Positions 59,401 to 64,000 of a stretch of DNA of 64,000 nucleotides are shown piece by piece (positions within the stretch are counted from its first letter, which is position 1; every line of letters begins with the position of its first letter). Below the pieces are notes generated by a model. It did not search any database. It was not told where the DNA came from and was given only the letters and a program-made list of their open reading frames with translations. The DNA lies in the NCBI GenBank assembly GCA_943354965.1, contig CALRDN010000003.1, forward strand, positions 1 to 64,000. The letters run 5' to 3'. The stretch is from Candidatus Peribacteria bacterium. Its GTDB lineage: Bacteria; Patescibacteriota; Gracilibacteria; UBA1369; UBA12463. A program made the translations under genes and the position numbers.

Positions 59401-60482
59401 GCCTGAATGTCCTGCAGGAAACAAAGTCGTTCTTCAATGTGCTTCAGCGTATCGCTTGGAATTAATTTTGAAAGATCCACTCCGGTCTTATCCCTTGCCT
59501 CGGCCATTCCTCGCTTCATGTCGTCTTTATCAATTCTTTTTTCTGATTTACGGATAGCATCGCCGAAACATTCGCTCAACATGATGTCGATCGCTTTTTC
59601 TATTTTTGGATCACCTTTTGCGATGGAATCTTTTGTTCTCCTTGTTAATTCACCCCATGAATCAAGATGTGATTTGCTGGCATCGCCAAACTCCTTAATC
59701 ATAGCGCGAACTTTCTCGGCATCTTCCGGAGAATCAATCTTTGCACTCAAATAATCCTGCGCCTCTACGCCTACAAACTCGGTTAGGCTCTTACGAAAAC
59801 GATCTTCTTCGCTGTCAAAAGCGCTTATTCCTGATACGTCCTGAAGTGCTTTCTTCTCACTCAGAGGATTCTCTTTCATGAAATTCTTGAAGTCTTTTGC
59901 GGACTTCGGATCGCGAATAAATGCCTTGGCTGCATTTTTGTGCTTATCGCTATTGCTGTCGAGGGCGCTGAGCGCGAGATCGAAATCTGATGGAGAAATT
60001 CTTCCGGTAAGTTCATGCTCGGCGAGATCTCTGCGAAATAACGGCTCATTGCCATCTCCCTTCGGTTCATGAGAGCACTCGTAGAGTTTATTAAATCTAT
60101 ATGCCGTAATTGAACCTTGTGTAAGGCGCAATGCAAGCGTGCGATCCATAAACATACTACTACTTGCCAATCTTTTTGCTTTTTCATAATTTCCCGTACT
60201 CAACTTCCCGTCGCTCATCATCTTGTTGAGATTTTTCATGAGATCATCGGCGCTCGTCGAGTTGAGCGAACCCATAATTTTGTTCCCCATACTATCCGTC
60301 ATCGCATCGAGCGGAGTAGCCGGCTTCTTCTTTTCCTCCTCCTCACTTGAACTTCCGCTACCGGATCCCTTTCCCGAAGACGAACTTGCTGCCGGTACAA
60401 AAAAGGCCCTCCTACCCGTGAACAATATGTTCTCGGCGCTGGAGCACTTCAGGAGCTGGTTTTGGATATACCAGTTATTCAT
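56478..60482 (-). CDS. Very large hypothetical protein (1334 aa) with an internal duplicated module
   Basis: Single long ORF, TAG stop; two related segments (PGTKIQYKMEV..TFGRFKKWVTDTQAHQVI and EGMELEYEIKK..TYGEFSQWIKRFQVVPHL). Confidence 0.85.
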   Translation of the reverse strand: MNNWYIQNQLLKCSSAENILFTGRRAFFVPAASSSSGKGSGSGSSSEEEEKKKPATPLDAMTDSMGNKIMGSLNSTSADDLMKNLNKMMSDGKLSTGNYEKAKRLASSSMFMDRTLALRLTQGSITAYRFNKLYECSHEPKGDGNEPLFRRDLAEHELTGRISPSDFDLALSALDSNSDKHKNAAKAFIRDPKSAKDFKNFMKENPLSEKKALQDVSGISAFDSEEDRFRKSLTEFVGVEAQDYLSAKIDSPEDAEKVRAMIKEFGDASKSHLDSWGELTRRTKDSIAKGDPKIEKAIDIMLSECFGDAIRKSEKRIDKDDMKRGMAEARDKTGVDLSKLIPSDTLKHIEERLCFLQDIQAKIAKNYDAITIKELAPRMEETMKRVRLKQDIANCSKQSGINLKPGTKIQYKMEVLRDDNIIEHKWVTTEVQGVYLDKPTDETLDWNGEKIEIDNLPLVVVTGAGRETFGRFKKWVTDTQAHQVIDNKEELDREIQFDAMKLPLREGMELEYEIKKNEKNEINFAKIAKIHADGFVELDREVNVVYPGSGTVAGQILTRPIAKKKLTYGEFSQWIKRFQVVPHLKSGVEAENAYNNWKAVHGNPGAAPVSFQKGGQLAYGPLEQKNFLTVKEVTKDDDVEMTRISRASYRPAELLRHAMNANWRSNDPLVVATAATAMIPEGKRIEAREKYTKKLEDELDEIADMQELEEQNHALHDAHAKEDHGAHAGPALTPEEAQQKTWMDEEAARQKANVTIPHEGTIAHIWNETQFLSAQDVGQLGKHIWEYWTRTWERRMKNRFSKFGSHLPFIGTEMLRIKEDTEHEEVGKFEHAMAHMGDFEIRGLLNGSSNQDQIKACIQVLTEKGMMRWDDVRTWKAINRIPALSNDKKIPIPNDGNAYAIVGMSPSGIPKKGMDYLKDAFENIWGDDNLYDSWKAKNKGAYKSGLDKYKSDAAALENDPNGLTGGMRTLLSEHMKGNQVDPQKYEEFIRYAIEEGKSSAENRLYYIVMGVATNLLTLDRVADINGLCNKQPWLDFFTQAKDEDKPLTLTTMQSQVPPHYNRTFTVSDFQVMANFFDKDSDPSKKKYSPGKNVHEFFWKKIMPHHTTQTRTLKASRAAEGIDHDDAHFFMPCLDYRQVRNMCGSSAGDKKYFSPPGYLNVFPGFSEWSRTLAATKNRNLLEKAILSYVNFDGIITGRFLKSDTKKQVISDNVLDNDGSVVDPLTPSKFHIDQMRNMILKIGAKAEKGDEWKILFEKVDKASADVGGGRQKQIENFIEEFGPELNSAINYIGEEALFKIVNDCNLKGYSGNPDPALVARAKAKAAAQAEAGAGGE

Positions 60483-60606
60483 AAGCGTAGGGGGTTATTC
60501 ATCCTGCTACCTCTGTCCTGTCTTTGATTGTATTTTACTATATTTTTCATGTATTGCAAGTTTTTTGTGTTGAGGTGAGGCTGGGGGAGCTTAGGGGTTT
60601 ATAGGA

Positions 60607-63141
60607 TTATGGAGCGGCATTAATGGCTGCAACTAGGGCTGCTGCGTCAGCTGCTGACATTTTCGGAGGTGGGCCTGTAAGAGCTGCAATCGTTGCGGCA
60701 GTCATCGCTGCTGTCCTGCTTGCCTTACTAACGCTTTCCTCTGAATAAAGTTTTGCAATCTCAATTCCTCTATCGGCTGGATTTGCCATACCGCTACCGA
60801 CAAGAGCGGCATTATGCTTCTGAATGGCCGCCGCTGTCGCAGCCGGAGTAGGAGGAGTTGTAGAATTCATGGCTTTAATTACCTGAACAACAACTGCGTC
60901 CGCTTTCATAGTTGTATTTATTTGCTGTGCTGGCGTTTGAGGTGTGGCAGGTGCTGGAGCTGCTGGCGGAGGCATAAATCTTTGAATTTTTGGGAGTGTA
61001 AGCTTACCGGCCACTGCCTCCTTATGAAGCTCATGAAATTCTGGTTTGTAATTCGGGTTACCTGGGTTTAAATAGTCTGGGCGATCATGACCAATCTTTT
61101 TAACCGCATCAATAAGCTCCTTTTGGTTGGCAAGGTAGTAACTCGCATCATTTTTCCTTTCCCCCAAAAGACTCTTCAAAGCATCTGGAGAGGTGGCCTC
61201 GCTAAGTGGTTGCGCTCCATGTCCGATTCCCAGAAGATCTCGCGCATTCTGCATTCTCTTGTTATCTTTTTCCTGCAATATTTCATGCATAAGTCCTGGA
61301 ATGAGATCCACTCCAATTTTTCCCATCTTTTGGAGATCGTGATGGCCGGCGTGTGGGGTGACAACCTGGAAGAGAGGAGTGTACTTGAATGGAGCCTTGG
61401 CGAGCCATGTGCCGGCAGTCTGAGCTCCTTCGAGAATAGGACCGGTGATTTTGTCGCTGATCGTATCGCTTGTGGCGGTTTTGATGCCGTACCAGAGGAA
61501 TACAACACTTCCGATTGCCACGAGGAGATCCTGGAAGGTATCGATACTCGAGGTCGGAGCTCCGCTCGTCAGTGTGCCCTGGCCGTTGTAATTAATATTC
61601 TGCATCGTCGCCAATAAAATAAATCCAATAGAAAGGACGAATCCGATAAGCATCGGTGCGATGAGTGTTTTCACAATCTTGCTTGAATTTCCTCCCACCC
61701 CTGGAATAGGAAATGTCGCATTGAGGACAATTACCGGTGAGAAAATAATAATCATCCACAATACGGCCGCGCGCGTGAAGAGTACTACAACGAGCACGAC
61801 GAAACTGACGGCGTAGATCAAGAACATGACCAACGAGAAAAGCATGTTGATCGTGAGCGCCGCTATACCGCCTTTTGCCGCTGCAGCCGAAACCTTTGGC
61901 AAGTCTTGAATATTCATAAACTTGATCGCAATAATCATCAATGAACTATCCACATTCCAACTCTTGAGATAGCGCTGTACTTTGTCATTAATCACCAGTT
62001 TTCCGTTTTTGTCCGGAACACACATGGCCGAACTAGAGGAAGAACCTTTGGAGGAATAATATTTATTCGTATTTTCTTTACACGTAGCTTCAGTTTTCTT
62101 GTCACTCTCGCATAGTTTTAATGCATTATTCTTCGCATCTGTTGCGAGATTTACCGCTAAATCTCCGCCGCCTCCGATGGTGTCACAAATCGGCCCCTGC
62201 GCTTTTTGAATTTCCAGCAAGGTCGCCTGGGTGAGACGGGCATCGGTTTGACCAATAGAAAAGGCGAATGTCGTACCTACATTTATTACATCCAAGACTA
62301 CTTTTACGCCGGCGTAGGAGAAGTTTACCAATACTAATCCAATAATAATCTTTGGAAGTGCTTTTTTGAGTTCGAGCATGGAAACGGTTTCGCCAAGTCC
62401 TACTACATTATAAAGTGCGACGGCGAGTAAGAGTAATACATAGGCGATATTTACGAGATTTCTCACCTGAATCCACATCTCACTCAATTTCAAATCAATG
62501 GCTCCTGTATAGAGGAAGTCGCTCTTCATCAAGCCTCCGGCAAACATCAGTAACGGCCAGAGAAGCTGCGATATCATGCTCAAAATAATCGAAAGAACCT
62601 TCGAGAGCATCACAATGATATCATTATTCGGAAGCACCGATCCGACCGACTGACCACCTATGGTTGATCCGGGGGCGGTAGCTGGACTGGCTGCCGCTAC
62701 GACTGTATTAAATTTGGTTGTCGCGGCCGTTACTGTTGCATCATATTCCGCTATCGCGGCATTACTCGCTGCCTTGAATTTTGCCTCTGCGGCAGTTTTT
62801 GCTGCCTCATCCGTTGCGGCCGCAATTTCTGCATCACGGACTTTCTCCGCTGCGAGTATCAATGGATCTCTTTTTTCCGCCGCCGCATTTTTTGTCGCCG
62901 TAAGTTCTTTACCTGCTTCATCTACGGCAGCCTTCTGCTTATCCTTTGCAGCCTTCGCTTCAGCGGCATCCTTTTCCGCCTTTATCTCTTCTGCTGTTTT
63001 TGGCTTTTCTTCTGCTGGTGCCGCTGCGGCCTGTGCATAGGTTATGTTGGCGGAAAATACGTTCGTGAAACTGGCGAGAGTTACCACGATGAGGAGGCTG
63101 AGGGCTATGTTTCGGAGGATGTGAGTATGTATGTTTTTCAT
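60607..63141 (-). CDS. Exported multi-TM protein, possibly VirB6/TrbL-like secretion-channel component
   Basis: Signal-like N-terminus, Ala/Lys-rich helical segment, then about 7 TM segments (SMISQLLWPLLMFAGGLM..., FVVLVVVLFTRAAVLWMIIIFSPVIVL...), soluble Pro-rich tail. Confidence 0.7.
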   Translation of the reverse strand: MKNIHTHILRNIALSLLIVVTLASFTNVFSANITYAQAAAAPAEEKPKTAEEIKAEKDAAEAKAAKDKQKAAVDEAGKELTATKNAAAEKRDPLILAAEKVRDAEIAAATDEAAKTAAEAKFKAASNAAIAEYDATVTAATTKFNTVVAAASPATAPGSTIGGQSVGSVLPNNDIIVMLSKVLSIILSMISQLLWPLLMFAGGLMKSDFLYTGAIDLKLSEMWIQVRNLVNIAYVLLLLAVALYNVVGLGETVSMLELKKALPKIIIGLVLVNFSYAGVKVVLDVINVGTTFAFSIGQTDARLTQATLLEIQKAQGPICDTIGGGGDLAVNLATDAKNNALKLCESDKKTEATCKENTNKYYSSKGSSSSSAMCVPDKNGKLVINDKVQRYLKSWNVDSSLMIIAIKFMNIQDLPKVSAAAAKGGIAALTINMLFSLVMFLIYAVSFVVLVVVLFTRAAVLWMIIIFSPVIVLNATFPIPGVGGNSSKIVKTLIAPMLIGFVLSIGFILLATMQNINYNGQGTLTSGAPTSSIDTFQDLLVAIGSVVFLWYGIKTATSDTISDKITGPILEGAQTAGTWLAKAPFKYTPLFQVVTPHAGHHDLQKMGKIGVDLIPGLMHEILQEKDNKRMQNARDLLGIGHGAQPLSEATSPDALKSLLGERKNDASYYLANQKELIDAVKKIGHDRPDYLNPGNPNYKPEFHELHKEAVAGKLTLPKIQRFMPPPAAPAPATPQTPAQQINTTMKADAVVVQVIKAMNSTTPPTPAATAAAIQKHNAALVGSGMANPADRGIEIAKLYSEESVSKASRTAAMTAATIAALTGPPPKMSAADAAALVAAINAAP

Positions 63142-63163
63142 TGGTTTTTGTGTTTTTTGTCGG

Positions 63164-63553
63164 TTATGCGTTTCCGAAGAAGAGAGGAAACATAGTGGCG
63201 CCCCCTACTATGGTGGCCGATGATGCTCCTCCTATGATGAGCGCATTGCGAACAAAATTTGATTCTTTTCGTGGTACGGCCGGTAGATTAAATGTTCTTT
63301 TCTTCTTTGCTTTTTCCCTCTCAGCAAATTGTTCCTGTTCATCTTGCTGGGCTTGAGCCTTCTCCATCCCTTCTCCCTCTGCTTTTTTCACGGCATTGTC
63401 ACTGGCCGTTTGCTCTTCCCGATTTTTCATTACGCTTGCTTGCGCCACCTGCACTTGACCGATAGATTGTATGGCACCTAGCATCATCGTCCGTGCGGCG
63501 AGATTTTCCTTATTAGCCTGAATGTTCATTGGTGTTGCCATATAGGTGAGCAT
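63164..63553 (-). CDS. Small hypothetical protein with C-terminal TM
   Basis: Charged helical segment then NFVRNALIIGGASSATIVGGATMFPLFF; clustered with neighbours. Confidence 0.6.
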   Translation of the reverse strand: MLTYMATPMNIQANKENLAARTMMLGAIQSIGQVQVAQASVMKNREEQTASDNAVKKAEGEGMEKAQAQQDEQEQFAEREKAKKKRTFNLPAVPRKESNFVRNALIIGGASSATIVGGATMFPLFFGNA

Positions 63554-63574
63554 TTTCTCAGAAAATACAAATAA

Positions 63575-64000
63575 TTATTTTATACCGTGGAGACGTTTCA
63601 TTTCCGCTACATGCTGTTTCAATATGTCGGTATTCTGCATTGTTCTAGAGGCCAATATAACGTTCGCATACTGTATAAATTCGCTGCCCTCTTCTCCAAC
63701 CCCGCTCTTTGATTTTGCCTCTTGCAGTAGCGCGATTAGCTCGGGACTTACTCCTCTTATCACTTCGTGATTTTTTGTTTTACTGTCTTTGCCTTCGGCG
63801 AACGTTAACATTTCTTCAATTTTTACATTCATTGGCTGCTTCTTATCCGTCTTCTCTCTTCGAATAAGTGTCAATAACTCAACCATTCCTGTCTCTTTCT
63901 TTCCTCCTGGAATATCTTTCTGCGCTCTCGTGAAATATTTATCGGTAATGCGTGGCTTGTTGATAATCATCTCGCACATAGCCATCGCTATCGCTTGATC
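63575..64000 (-). CDS. Hypothetical protein, possibly truncated at the window edge
   Basis: Track start is 63985, but the frame remains open to the window end (DQAIAMAMCEM). Confidence 0.6.
   Translation of the reverse strand, partial: DQAIAMAMCEMIINKPRITDKYFTRAQKDIPGGKKETGMVELLTLIRREKTDKKQPMNVKIEEMLTFAEGKDSKTKNHEVIRGVSPELIALLQEAKSKSGVGEEGSEFIQYANVILASRTMQNTDILKQHVAEMKRLHGIK

Overview
The window is a gene-dense 64 kb bacterial chromosome segment. It most resembles a Candidate Phyla Radiation/Patescibacteria genome, possibly a Peregrinibacteria-like lineage; that placement is inference. Housekeeping blocks: rplJ-rplL behind an L10-leader-like attenuator, a split lipoate ligase (LplB-like + LplA), aquaporin, a lipA-pdhA-pdhB-pdhC operon, ldh, uvrA, recF, thrS, and an F1Fo-ATP synthase operon ordered beta-epsilon-I-a-c-b-delta-alpha-gamma. 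Accessory and surface blocks: a type IV pilus/type II secretion-like operon, two SLH-domain surface proteins (1423 aa and a giant 4039 aa), a tandem pair of near-duplicate pilins, four exported proteins packed behind the giant gene, and a minus-strand cluster with a multi-TM (VirB6/TrbL-like?) protein and a 1334-aa protein. Not covered by the ORF track: a 57-aa zinc-ribbon gene (38576-38749, minus), 11-bp periodic arrays at about 43684-43749 and 46879-46966 (the second enclosed by an inverted repeat), a 10-bp-phased TACACTTTTT array upstream of an HTH gene, a 20-bp tandem repeat in an AT-rich island, and an interspersed GCGAGCGNAGCGAGC motif in four coding sites. The strongest candidates for undescribed biology are the giant-protein operon (21983-38413), the phased intergenic arrays, and the 56.5-64 kb cluster. 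No tRNA, rRNA or CRISPR was recognised. No computation was run; all calls come from reading the sequence and the supplied translations.
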